In this document: piece by piece, positions 57,015 through 64,000 of the stretch
Numbering within the stretch: position 1 is the stretch's first letter
How the letters are laid out: each line of letters opens with the position of its first letter
Origin: Sellimonas sp963559135
GTDB lineage: Bacteria > Bacillota > Clostridia > Lachnospirales > Lachnospiraceae
Length of the DNA: 64,000 bases
Direction: 5' to 3'
Assembly (NCBI GenBank): GCA_963559135.1
Contig: CAUWJP010000010.1
Span: 1 to 64,000, forward strand
Made by a program: the position numbers and the translations under genes
The notes under the pieces: model-generated
The model's database searches: none
The model's input: only the letters and a program-made list of their open reading frames with translations
Told to the model about the DNA's origin: nothing

Positions 57015-58223
57015 ATGGATAGCAAAGATTATGGGTTTTGTTATAGGATAGCATTTGAATGTATTGGAAAAGAGAATGGAATCGAGAGAATGATTCATGA
57101 AATTGCAGATCGGGTCGGTGCTACGGTAATCATTACAAATATTTATGGGGAGATTGTCAGTGAATGCGATATTCTGCATCTTAGAAATAGAAAAGAACAC
57201 TATGACAAGATGATTCGGAGTTTGATACTCAAAGAACTGGAGCAGGAAGAGAGGAAAGAGGAGCTTGAAGAGTTGTCAGAAGCAGTGATGCGTCCAATTG
57301 AAGTCAAGCACAATATAGAAGGATTCGTGGTGGTGTTGTTCCCGGACAGTGAAGAGAAAGAAAACTGGAGGGAGATTGTACATGTAATTGCAAAGACAGT
57401 GGCGATTGAGCTTGAGTATCATAAGGACAGGACCTGGTGCAGTATTTCGATGGAGCGCCAGATTGTTTCAGAGATCGTTCTGGGCGGGAAAAAAGAAATG
57501 GGAGAAGATATCCATATAAAAGAAAAGATGGAACAGAACTATTTGATTCCAGGATTTTTACTTGGAATTGTATGGAGTGGTGATCATCGACGCTATGGAC
57601 AATTACAGCATATCAGAAATCAGATTTATGAAAAGGATCAGGATCTGTTAAGTTATCTTTCGGGGGAGTGCCTGTATCTTCTTTTTACAGGGAAGAAAGA
57701 GGAGCAAAAGACAACGGAACTTTTAAGGGCGATCAGTCAGGCGTCTGAGGTTCAGGTTTGTGTGGGAAGTTTATTTTCTGATAAAGAAGAAATTTTAAGC
57801 AGAAAGAGGTTTCTGGAACAGGCAATGCAGACGGGAAACAGGATGGATCCGGAAAGGGAGTTCTTGGTAGTAAAAGAAAATTTTCTGGAAACCATCTGTT
57901 CTTATGTGGTGAAGGAGAGTGGATTTAAAGGTTACTATTGTGAAGAACTCGAAAGACTCAGAAAGGAAGATCTCCAGAAAGGGACAGAATTTTACCGCTC
58001 CTTAAAACAATATCTTCTTTCCGGCAACAATGTCGGTATGGCGGCGAAGAAGCTATTTGTTCACCGTAATACCATGATTTACAGACTTCAGAAAATTGAT
58101 GAAATAATGAAGATTGATCCTAATGAGCCGGATACGGCAAGGCTTCTTTTGATCAGTATGGTTCTACAGGAACTGATAGATAAAAGCAATAAAAAGGTTG
58201 ATGAAGAAAGAAATTTGCGATAA
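57015..58223 (+). CDS. PucR/CdaR-type transcriptional regulator
   Basis: About 402 residues: an N-terminal GAF/PucR-like sensing region (VGATVIITNIYGEIVSE), a middle GGDEF-like regulatory domain and the C-terminal PucR helix-turn-helix (GNNVGMAAKKLFVHRNTMIY). Such regulators usually activate neighbouring catabolic genes in response to a substrate. ATGs at 56964 and 56988 are in frame; the one at 57015 follows AAAGGGA and is preferred. It is 30 bp before the first double-cubane gene and heads the 57-64 kb locus. Confidence 0.82.
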   Translation: MDSKDYGFCYRIAFECIGKENGIERMIHEIADRVGATVIITNIYGEIVSECDILHLRNRKEHYDKMIRSLILKELEQEERKEELEELSEAVMRPIEVKHNIEGFVVVLFPDSEEKENWREIVHVIAKTVAIELEYHKDRTWCSISMERQIVSEIVLGGKKEMGEDIHIKEKMEQNYLIPGFLLGIVWSGDHRRYGQLQHIRNQIYEKDQDLLSYLSGECLYLLFTGKKEEQKTTELLRAISQASEVQVCVGSLFSDKEEILSRKRFLEQAMQTGNRMDPEREFLVVKENFLETICSYVVKESGFKGYYCEELERLRKEDLQKGTEFYRSLKQYLLSGNNVGMAAKKLFVHRNTMIYRLQKIDEIMKIDPNEPDTARLLLISMVLQELIDKSNKKVDEERNLR

Positions 58224-58253
58224 GATGAAGTATCATAGGCAGGAGCGGAGATT

Positions 58254-59414
58254 GTGGATATGGATGTAATCAGAAAGCTTCCGGAGATTTTTGCGGAATT
58301 GGCACAGAAAAAGCAACAGTCGTTTTTAACGCTTAAAGAGTATAAAGATAAAGGAATACCGGTAATTGGAGCATACTGTTCCTACTTTCCAAGGGAACTA
58401 GCACTGGCGATGGGGGCGATCCCGATTGGACTTTGCTCCTCATCCGACGAAACCATTGAGATAGCCGAGAAATCAATACCAAAGGAGATCTGTCCATTGA
58501 TTAAGTCAAGTTATGGCTATGCTGTCTCGGACAGATGTCCGTATTTTTATTTTTCGGATCTTGTAGTAGGGGAGACTACCTGCGATGGCAAGAAGAAGAT
58601 GTATGAGATGTTGGAAGAGTTTAAGGAAGTTTATGTGATGGGTCTCCCGAATACACAGTCTGAAGAGGCGCTTGGACTGTGGACAAAAGAAATCATTCGA
58701 TTTAAGGAATATCTGGAAGAGTATTTTAATCTTGTGATTACCGAGAAAGATTTAAGAGATGCAGTCAGATTAAGTAATGATCAGAGGCGTGCGATCAAGA
58801 GGATTTACGAGACGATGAAACTGAATCCGGCTCCGATGACAGGGAAGGAATTATTTACCGTTTTGTACGGAAGCAAATATAATCTGGATTTTCGAAGACA
58901 GATTGAGGAGTTGAATTACCTAGCTGATCAGATTATCAGAAGGTATGATGAAGAAACAAAGCAAAAGCGGCAGATTCGGATTCTGGTGACCGGATGTCCG
59001 ATGGGCGGAGATACGGAAAAAGTGATTGATATGATTGAGGAGTGTGGCGGGACGGTAGTTGTGTTTGAAAACTGTACCGGGGTCAAAGCGGTTGACCGGG
59101 TGATTGAGGAGGACAGTGACGATATTTACCGCGCTATCGCCAAGAGATATTTAGACATTGGCTGTTCGATTATGACACCGAATCATAACCGGATCGAACT
59201 GGTTGGGAGAATGATTGACGAGTATCAGGTGGACGGTGTGATCGAGATGATTCTCACAGGATGCCATGCTACGGCAATGGAGTCGATCAGTATCTCCCAG
59301 TTTGTCAATGAAGAAAAACATATCCCGTATCTTGCCGTGACAACGAATTATTCACAGGCGGATAGGGAAAGTTTGAAAATACGAATCGCTGCATTTATGG
59401 AAATGTTAAGTTAA
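58254..59414 (+). CDS. Double-cubane-cluster protein (2-hydroxyacyl-CoA dehydratase D family), copy 1
   Basis: A 386-residue HgdB-family protein. It has the cysteine pattern of double-cubane-cluster reductases: C42 (AYCSYFP), C61, C80 (EICPLIKSSYG), C95 (DRCPYFYFSDLVVGE) and C110 (TTCDGKKKM). Later cysteines occur in VTGCPMGGD, FENCTGV and LTGCHATAME. Known members hold an [8Fe-9S] cluster and, powered by an ATPase activator, carry out difficult low-potential reductions under anoxia. The activator gene is not in this window. GTG 58254 or ATG 58260 could be the start. A terminator follows, then the transporter operon. Confidence 0.87.
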   Translation: MDMDVIRKLPEIFAELAQKKQQSFLTLKEYKDKGIPVIGAYCSYFPRELALAMGAIPIGLCSSSDETIEIAEKSIPKEICPLIKSSYGYAVSDRCPYFYFSDLVVGETTCDGKKKMYEMLEEFKEVYVMGLPNTQSEEALGLWTKEIIRFKEYLEEYFNLVITEKDLRDAVRLSNDQRRAIKRIYETMKLNPAPMTGKELFTVLYGSKYNLDFRRQIEELNYLADQIIRRYDEETKQKRQIRILVTGCPMGGDTEKVIDMIEECGGTVVVFENCTGVKAVDRVIEEDSDDIYRAIAKRYLDIGCSIMTPNHNRIELVGRMIDEYQVDGVIEMILTGCHATAMESISISQFVNEEKHIPYLAVTTNYSQADRESLKIRIAAFMEMLS

Positions 59415-59430
59415 AATAGAAACAGCAATG

Positions 59431-59480
59431 AAGAACCGGAACACAGGCAGAATATACTGTAAGTGTTCCGGTTCTTTTAT
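59431..59480 (+). terminator. Terminator after the first double-cubane gene
   Basis: A 14-bp perfect stem (AAGAACCGGAACAC at 59431-59444 with GTGTTCCGGTTCTT at 59463-59476) runs into TTTTAT. Confidence 0.9.
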
Positions 59481-59606
59481 AGATAAATATAATAAAAATT
59501 AAAAATTTATAGAAAAAAACATTAAACAGGGCAGATTTTTATAATTTGTGCACAGAGAAAGGGTATGGAATTGGAATTACCGACGATGAAATTCAATTTT
59601 TTCGTA

Positions 59607-59615
59607 TGATATACT
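59607..59615 (+). promoter_or_regulatory. Extended -10 promoter of the metNIQ-like operon
   Basis: TGATATACT is an extended -10 (TGn-TATACT) 28 bp before the metN start; no good -35 is seen. The 229-bp gap shows no S-box, T-box or other riboswitch that I could recognise. Confidence 0.45.
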
Positions 59616-59643
59616 CATTTGGATAAGTAAGGAGGAAGGCAAT

Positions 59644-60642
59644 TTGATTGAGATCACAAATTTACAGAAAACATTTGAAGATTCGGATCTGACCGTTCTG
59701 AAAGATATCAGTCTTAAAATAGAAGATGGAGATATCTATGGACTTGTAGGTCGCAGTGGCGCTGGGAAATCGACTCTGCTTCGATGTATCAACGGGCTGA
59801 CTGGATATCAGAAAGGGAATCTAAAAGTAGACGGCTGTGAAGTAAAAGGGCTGTCTGGAATTCGGCTTCGGGAATTCCGGAAAAATATCGGTATGATTTT
59901 TCAACAGTTTTCACTTTTGGAACGCAAGACAGTATATGAAAATGTGGCTCTCCCGATGGAATGTTGGGGATGGACCAGACAAAAACGGGATCAGAAAGTA
60001 AAAGAACTTCTGGAATTGGTGGGACTGAAAGAGAAAATGAATGTAAAACCAAGGACACTGAGCGGGGGACAGAAACAAAGGGTGGCGATAGCGAGAGCGC
60101 TGACCATGGATCCTAAGATTTTGCTCTGCGACGAAGCAACATCGGCCCTGGATCCTAAGACAACAAATTCAATTTTGGATTTGCTGCTGAAGATTAATAA
60201 AGAACTGAAAATTACGATTGTGATTGTTACCCACCAGATGTCGGTAGTACGGAGAGTCTGCAATAAGATGTCCATTCTGGAAAATGGGAAAATAGTAGAA
60301 CAGGGGGATGTGCGTCAGATCTTTTTAAATCAGCCGGCTGCTTTGATGCGGCTGATGGGAGAAGAGGGACAGACATTACCGGAGACAGGATGCACACTTC
60401 AGATTTCTTATGATATCAAAGAGAAAGCAGATGGAGAACTCTTTACCGCCATGTCGGAAGAACTGCATATCCGGTTCTCTGTGATCGATGGGAAAATTCA
60501 GAAATACAGGGAGAATATGATGGGGCTGTTTGTGATTAATGTATCGGACAAGGATGCGGTCAGTGTGAAACAATATCTGGACAAAAAAGGATATCAGTGG
60601 AAAGAACTTGAGCAGGAAAAAGGAGGGGAATCATGGGATTAA
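59644..60642 (+). CDS. metN: MetN-type ABC importer ATPase with NIL domain
   Basis: A 332-residue ATPase of the methionine-uptake family: Walker A GRSGAGKST, signature LSGGQKQRVAIARAL, Walker B LLCDEATSALDP, and a C-terminal ACT-like NIL domain (~255-325) that senses substrate inside the cell. TTG start, about 9 bases after AGGAGG. Forms an operon with MetI- and MetQ-like proteins, a methyltransferase and a second double-cubane protein. The real substrate may be methionine or a related methylated compound. Confidence 0.92.
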   Translation: MIEITNLQKTFEDSDLTVLKDISLKIEDGDIYGLVGRSGAGKSTLLRCINGLTGYQKGNLKVDGCEVKGLSGIRLREFRKNIGMIFQQFSLLERKTVYENVALPMECWGWTRQKRDQKVKELLELVGLKEKMNVKPRTLSGGQKQRVAIARALTMDPKILLCDEATSALDPKTTNSILDLLLKINKELKITIVIVTHQMSVVRRVCNKMSILENGKIVEQGDVRQIFLNQPAALMRLMGEEGQTLPETGCTLQISYDIKEKADGELFTAMSEELHIRFSVIDGKIQKYRENMMGLFVINVSDKDAVSVKQYLDKKGYQWKELEQEKGGESWD

Positions 60643-61301
60643 AAGATTACACATGGGATAAGATTTTTTCGCTTCTGATTCTCCCGTCTTTGTTAGAAAC
60701 GATCAAGATGCTGGTGATTTCCGGAATTTTAGCAACATTGATCGGATTTCTGATCGGGGTGATATTGGTTGGAACAAGAAAGGAAGGGCTTTTCCCGAAT
60801 CGGGTGGTCCATCAATGTCTAGATCTTGTAGTGAATGTCATAAGATCCTTTCCGTTTATTATTTTAATGATTTCTATTATTCCTTTTACAAGACTGATTG
60901 TAGGAACATCTATCGGAGATGAGGCGGCGATTGTTCCGCTGACGGTGGCAGCGGCTCCGTTCATGGGAAGAATTTTCCAGAACAGTTTTCAGGAGGTTGA
61001 TCCGGCTTTGATAGAGGCCGCAAAATCATTCGGAGCATCAAGGCTTCAGATTATTTTCAAAGTGATGGTTGTAGAAGCCATTCCATCAATTATTTCAGGA
61101 CTGAGTCTTTCTGTCATTAATTTGTTAGGAGCAACCGCAATGGCCGGAGCTATCGGGGCAGGAGGACTGGGAGCAACGGCATTACAGTATGGCTATCAGA
61201 ATTTTAATGAAAAAATCATGTACAGTATTGTCGTGATTTTGATTATTCTTGTTATTTTCATCCAGTACTTTGGAGACTGGCTGTACAAAAAACTAAAATA
61301 A
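60633..61301 (+). CDS. metI: MetI-type ABC importer permease
   Basis: A 222-residue permease with five membrane helices and the EAA loop LIEAAKSFGASRLQIIFKVM that contacts MetN. Length and order match MetI. It overlaps the metN end by 10 bp, with AGGAGGGG just before the ATG. Confidence 0.92.
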   Translation: MGLKDYTWDKIFSLLILPSLLETIKMLVISGILATLIGFLIGVILVGTRKEGLFPNRVVHQCLDLVVNVIRSFPFIILMISIIPFTRLIVGTSIGDEAAIVPLTVAAAPFMGRIFQNSFQEVDPALIEAAKSFGASRLQIIFKVMVVEAIPSIISGLSLSVINLLGATAMAGAIGAGGLGATALQYGYQNFNEKIMYSIVVILIILVIFIQYFGDWLYKKLK

Positions 61302-61318
61302 ACGAAGGAGAAGAAAAA

Positions 61319-62128
61319 ATGAAAAAGAGATTGGTAAGTGTTATGTTAGCGGCGGTATTGCTTGCCGTATCAGGATGTGGAGCATCCAAGGATGCAGAAA
61401 AGGATGGAGAAGAGCAGAAAACAACGATTAAACTTGGAGTAAGAGCGGATGGAATTGATATGGCGGAGGCCATTCGTGACAGTGTAAAAGAAAAAGGATA
61501 CGATCTGGAGATCACAACGTTTGATGATAGTATACAGCCGAATGTTGCTCTCGAAGAAGGAAGTATCGATGTCAACTGGTATCAGCACAAACCGTACCTG
61601 GACAGTTACAATGAGGAGAATGGAACCGACTTTGTGATGATTGAGCCGTATACACATTATCCGCTCTTTGCCATGTATTCTTCCAAGTACGACTCGGTAG
61701 AGGAAATTCCGGATGGAGGACAGATCGGGCTGTGTAATGATGCGACGAACCAGGCGAGAGGACTGAAGCTTCTGGAAGATCAGGGACTGATCAAATTAGA
61801 TGAAAGTGCTGAAACTCCTACGGTATACGACATTGTAGAAAATCCGAAGAACCTGGAATTTATCGAAGCGGAGATGAGCGTACTGCCTCAGTCCTATGAA
61901 GATGTGGATGCGATTGTGGTTGCAGGCCAGCATATGTATAATGCCGGAATGGATGCCGATGATTTTATTGCGGAATCTTCTGACGGCCCGGATTACAGTC
62001 TCGGATTTGTAGTACGAAAGGAAGATCAGAATGCCGATTGGGCAAAGGATCTGAATGAGGCGGCGCAGTGCGATGCCCTGTCAGATTATTTTGAAGAGGC
62101 AGGCGGCGTTCTTATTCCGTTATTCTAG
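61319..62128 (+). CDS. metQ: MetQ/NlpA-type substrate-binding lipoprotein
   Basis: A 269-residue lipoprotein: signal peptide with lipobox AVSGC (lipidated C20) and an NlpA-family binding domain (ALEEGSIDVNWYQHKPYLDSY; QIGLCNDATNQARGLKLLEDQGL). It would catch the substrate outside the membrane and deliver it to MetNI. The N-W-Y-Q-H-K-P-Y-L motif and the NDATNQARGL loop are as in methionine binders, so methionine or a close analogue is likely. Confidence 0.92.
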   Translation: MKKRLVSVMLAAVLLAVSGCGASKDAEKDGEEQKTTIKLGVRADGIDMAEAIRDSVKEKGYDLEITTFDDSIQPNVALEEGSIDVNWYQHKPYLDSYNEENGTDFVMIEPYTHYPLFAMYSSKYDSVEEIPDGGQIGLCNDATNQARGLKLLEDQGLIKLDESAETPTVYDIVENPKNLEFIEAEMSVLPQSYEDVDAIVVAGQHMYNAGMDADDFIAESSDGPDYSLGFVVRKEDQNADWAKDLNEAAQCDALSDYFEEAGGVLIPLF

Positions 62129-62146
62129 GAGAAGAAAGGGAGCATA

Positions 62147-63268
62147 ATGGAACGGATCAAGACGGAAATGACGTCAAAAGAAAGGCTGACTGCCTATCAA
62201 AAGGGCGAGGAAGTAGACCGGATTCCTGTCACATTGACAGCAAGTGAGACAGGACCGTTGATGTATGGAATTCCAATCAGCAAGTGTTATTTTTCTGTAG
62301 AAAATATGGTAGAGGTGGAAACCAGGCTTGCCGAGGATTTTGGAATTGATAATATGGGAATGGGCCTGGGACTTCGGACTTTGCCAGAGGCGTTAGGATG
62401 TAAGTTAAAATATTCGGAGAAGAATGTTTCGTATATTGAGAAGCCTGCTATCGAATCGTATGCGGAACTGGAAGGAAGAGCACTTCCGGATATTACAAAA
62501 GATGGAAGACTGCCGATTCTGGTAGAAGCTTTTGAAAGACTGATCGAGCGTTTTCATGAGGAAAAAGTGATTTCTACCGGAATGGCAGGACCGTTTACGA
62601 CGGCGGTCAGCTTGGTAGGAACGGAACGGTTTTTACGGGACAGTGTCAGGCATCCGGAGGAGATTGGAAAATTACTACGCTATAGTACAGACTGCGTGAT
62701 TTCATGTGCCAGAGATTTGCATAAGCGTCTGGGAATCTCTATCAGTCTTTCAGAACCGATGGCGTCCGCCAACATCATCAGTAAAAAACAATTTCGGACA
62801 CTGGTACTTCCTTATCTTTCGGAGACAGTGGAGGAAATGAACCGTTTTCAGGGCGGGACCGGAATCCATATCTGTGGAAAGACGAAGGACAGATGGGACG
62901 CGATTGTCGAAAGCGGAATTTCTTCCTTTAGCATTGATAATTGTGAAAATATGAAAGAATTAAAGGAAGCATACGGAAACGAAATTGGAATCAGCGGGAA
63001 TGTGGAACCTGTCGATGTTTTAAAGAATGGAACACCGGAGATGATCAGGGAATCTGTTATCAGGTGTCTGGCTGAGGCGGCGGATAATCCGAGAGGATTT
63101 ACTCTTTGCCCGGGCTGTACGACTCCGGTGATGACTCCAAAAGAAAATCTGATCGCGCTTTTGAACAGTGCTTGGATTTATGGAAGGCACGCAAGAAAAG
63201 GGCGCATGCCGGAAGGAATGAAAATGATAGAATACGGGGGAAACAAAGCAGATGAACAGACAGAATAA
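62147..63268 (+). CDS. Uroporphyrinogen decarboxylase-fold methyltransferase (MtaA/CmuA family)
   Basis: A 373-residue (beta-alpha)8 protein of the UroD/MtaA superfamily. The zinc-ligand pattern of corrinoid-dependent methyltransferases is present: HxC at H241/C243 (GIHICGKTKD) and a late CxxC (C321, C324 in LCPGCTTPV). MtaA-type enzymes move methyl groups between a corrinoid protein and coenzyme M or folate. No corrinoid protein is in the window. It lies 18 bp after metQ, and its end overlaps the second double-cubane gene. True heme-pathway HemE is unlikely given the Cys motif. Confidence 0.82.
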   Translation: MERIKTEMTSKERLTAYQKGEEVDRIPVTLTASETGPLMYGIPISKCYFSVENMVEVETRLAEDFGIDNMGMGLGLRTLPEALGCKLKYSEKNVSYIEKPAIESYAELEGRALPDITKDGRLPILVEAFERLIERFHEEKVISTGMAGPFTTAVSLVGTERFLRDSVRHPEEIGKLLRYSTDCVISCARDLHKRLGISISLSEPMASANIISKKQFRTLVLPYLSETVEEMNRFQGGTGIHICGKTKDRWDAIVESGISSFSIDNCENMKELKEAYGNEIGISGNVEPVDVLKNGTPEMIRESVIRCLAEAADNPRGFTLCPGCTTPVMTPKENLIALLNSAWIYGRHARKGRMPEGMKMIEYGGNKADEQTE

Positions 63269-64000
63269 GTTGCCGGAAAAGTTCGCGGAGTTTGCCGGGC
63301 AGAGAAAGGCTTCTTTCTTGAAAGTAAAAGAGATAAAAGAGCAGGGAATTCCGGTAATTGGTTCGTACTGTACTTATTTTCCAAAAGAGATTGCCATGGC
63401 GATGGGAGCGGTGACAGTTGGTTTATGTGGAACTTCAGAAGAACCAATCAAGGAAGCGCAAAAGGATCTGCCCAAGAATCTGTGTCCGTTGATTCAATCC
63501 AGTTATGGATTCGCAAAGACGGATACCTGTCCTTACTTTTATTTCTCTGATCTGGTAGTGGGAGAGACAACCTGTGACGGAAAGAAAAAAATGTTTGAAT
63601 TTTTAGGTCGAATAAAAGATGTTCATGTAATGCATCTTCCCAATGTTCAGGATGAGTTTGGAAAGCAATTGTGGAAAGCGGAAATTATTCGGCTGAAAGA
63701 CAGGCTGGAAGAAAAATTTCACGTACAGATTTCTGATGAAAGTGTTCGCCAGGCAGTCAGAAAAAATAATCAGATCAGATCTGCCCTGAAAGAGTTCTGT
63801 GAACTGATGAAACAGGAGCCTGCTCCGATGTCAGGATATGAACTGTTTCAGGTGCTGTATGGAAGCTGGTTTAAGCTTTATTCAGATGAGATCCTTACGG
63901 AAGTACAGAATCTGACAGAGTACGTCCAAAAGGAAACACAAAAAAGAAAGACAGTATCCGGCCCGAGAATTTTGATTACCGGATGTCCGATTGGCGGAGT
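63252..64000 (+). CDS. Double-cubane-cluster protein, copy 2 (3' end beyond the window)
   Basis: The first ~249 codons of a paralogue of the 58.3 kb gene: GSYCTYFPKEIAMAMGAV, LCPLIQSSYGFA, TCPYFYFSDLVVGETTCDG and the start of ITGCPIGG are all in matching order, with the same cluster cysteines. It begins inside the methyltransferase gene (17-bp overlap), so the two are translationally coupled. It could form a heterodimer with copy 1 or serve the methyltransferase directly. The stop and remaining ~130 codons lie outside. Confidence 0.87.
   Translation, partial: MNRQNKLPEKFAEFAGQRKASFLKVKEIKEQGIPVIGSYCTYFPKEIAMAMGAVTVGLCGTSEEPIKEAQKDLPKNLCPLIQSSYGFAKTDTCPYFYFSDLVVGETTCDGKKKMFEFLGRIKDVHVMHLPNVQDEFGKQLWKAEIIRLKDRLEEKFHVQISDESVRQAVRKNNQIRSALKEFCELMKQEPAPMSGYELFQVLYGSWFKLYSDEILTEVQNLTEYVQKETQKRKTVSGPRILITGCPIGG

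Overview
The window reads as chromosomal DNA of a Gram-positive, anaerobic Clostridia, most likely a gut Lachnospiraceae. The grounds are the LL-diaminopimelate aminotransferase route (dapL with dapF), CIRCE heat-shock operators, strong AGGAGG ribosome sites, YitT and DUF362 proteins, a group II decarboxylase like that of Ruminococcus gnavus, and oxygen-sensitive double-cubane-cluster proteins. The species cannot be named from the sequence alone.

Layout. 1-3.0 kb: end of a phosphate operon (pstB remnant, phoU, response regulator, sensor kinase). 3.0-8.7 kb: a YitT protein, a LysR regulator divergent from a YeiH-type exporter, a PdaB-like deacetylase homologue that has lost its metal ligands, dapF and dapL. 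8.7-11.0 kb: a MerR regulator, a duplicated tRNA-Gln/tRNA-Pro pair and an MNT-HEPN pair. 11.0-21.9 kb: CLC antiporter, MATE pump, NfeD and stomatin-like proteins, a DUF362 ferredoxin, an acetyltransferase, and an ABC exporter whose permease carries a very long coiled coil. 21.9-23.5 kb: a graveyard of ISL3, IS110 and Rpn-type remnants. 23.5-41.8 kb: CIRCE-controlled htpG, an aromatic amino-acid decarboxylase with its LysR regulator, M18 aminopeptidase, rluF-ligA-crp, thioredoxin, a ClpX variant, a subtilase, an LspA-like protein, a 2-hydroxyacid dehydrogenase, a second YitT protein and pepT. 41.9-46.7 kb: a two-component/ABC-2 operon. 47.0-48.8 kb: an archaeal-type aspartyl-tRNA synthetase behind an apparent Asp-codon leader-peptide attenuator. 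48.9-54.0 kb: an AT-rich, probably acquired, two-component/FtsX-ABC module. 54.1-56.8 kb: CIRCE-controlled clpB. 57.0-64.0 kb: PucR regulator, two double-cubane-cluster proteins, a MetNIQ-type importer and an MtaA/UroD-type methyltransferase; the last gene runs off the end.

Two regions stand out. The leader before the aspartyl-tRNA synthetase has a strong promoter, an 18-codon ORF ending Asp-Asp-Asp-Arg, a chain of mutually exclusive hairpins and a terminator. Their spacing fits ribosome-controlled attenuation by Asp-tRNA supply, where Firmicutes normally use a T-box. The 57-64 kb locus looks like an anaerobic import, demethylation and reduction pathway for an unknown small, perhaps methylated, substrate.

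Start codons were chosen by eye from ribosome-binding sites and family alignments recalled from memory. No searches or computations were run.
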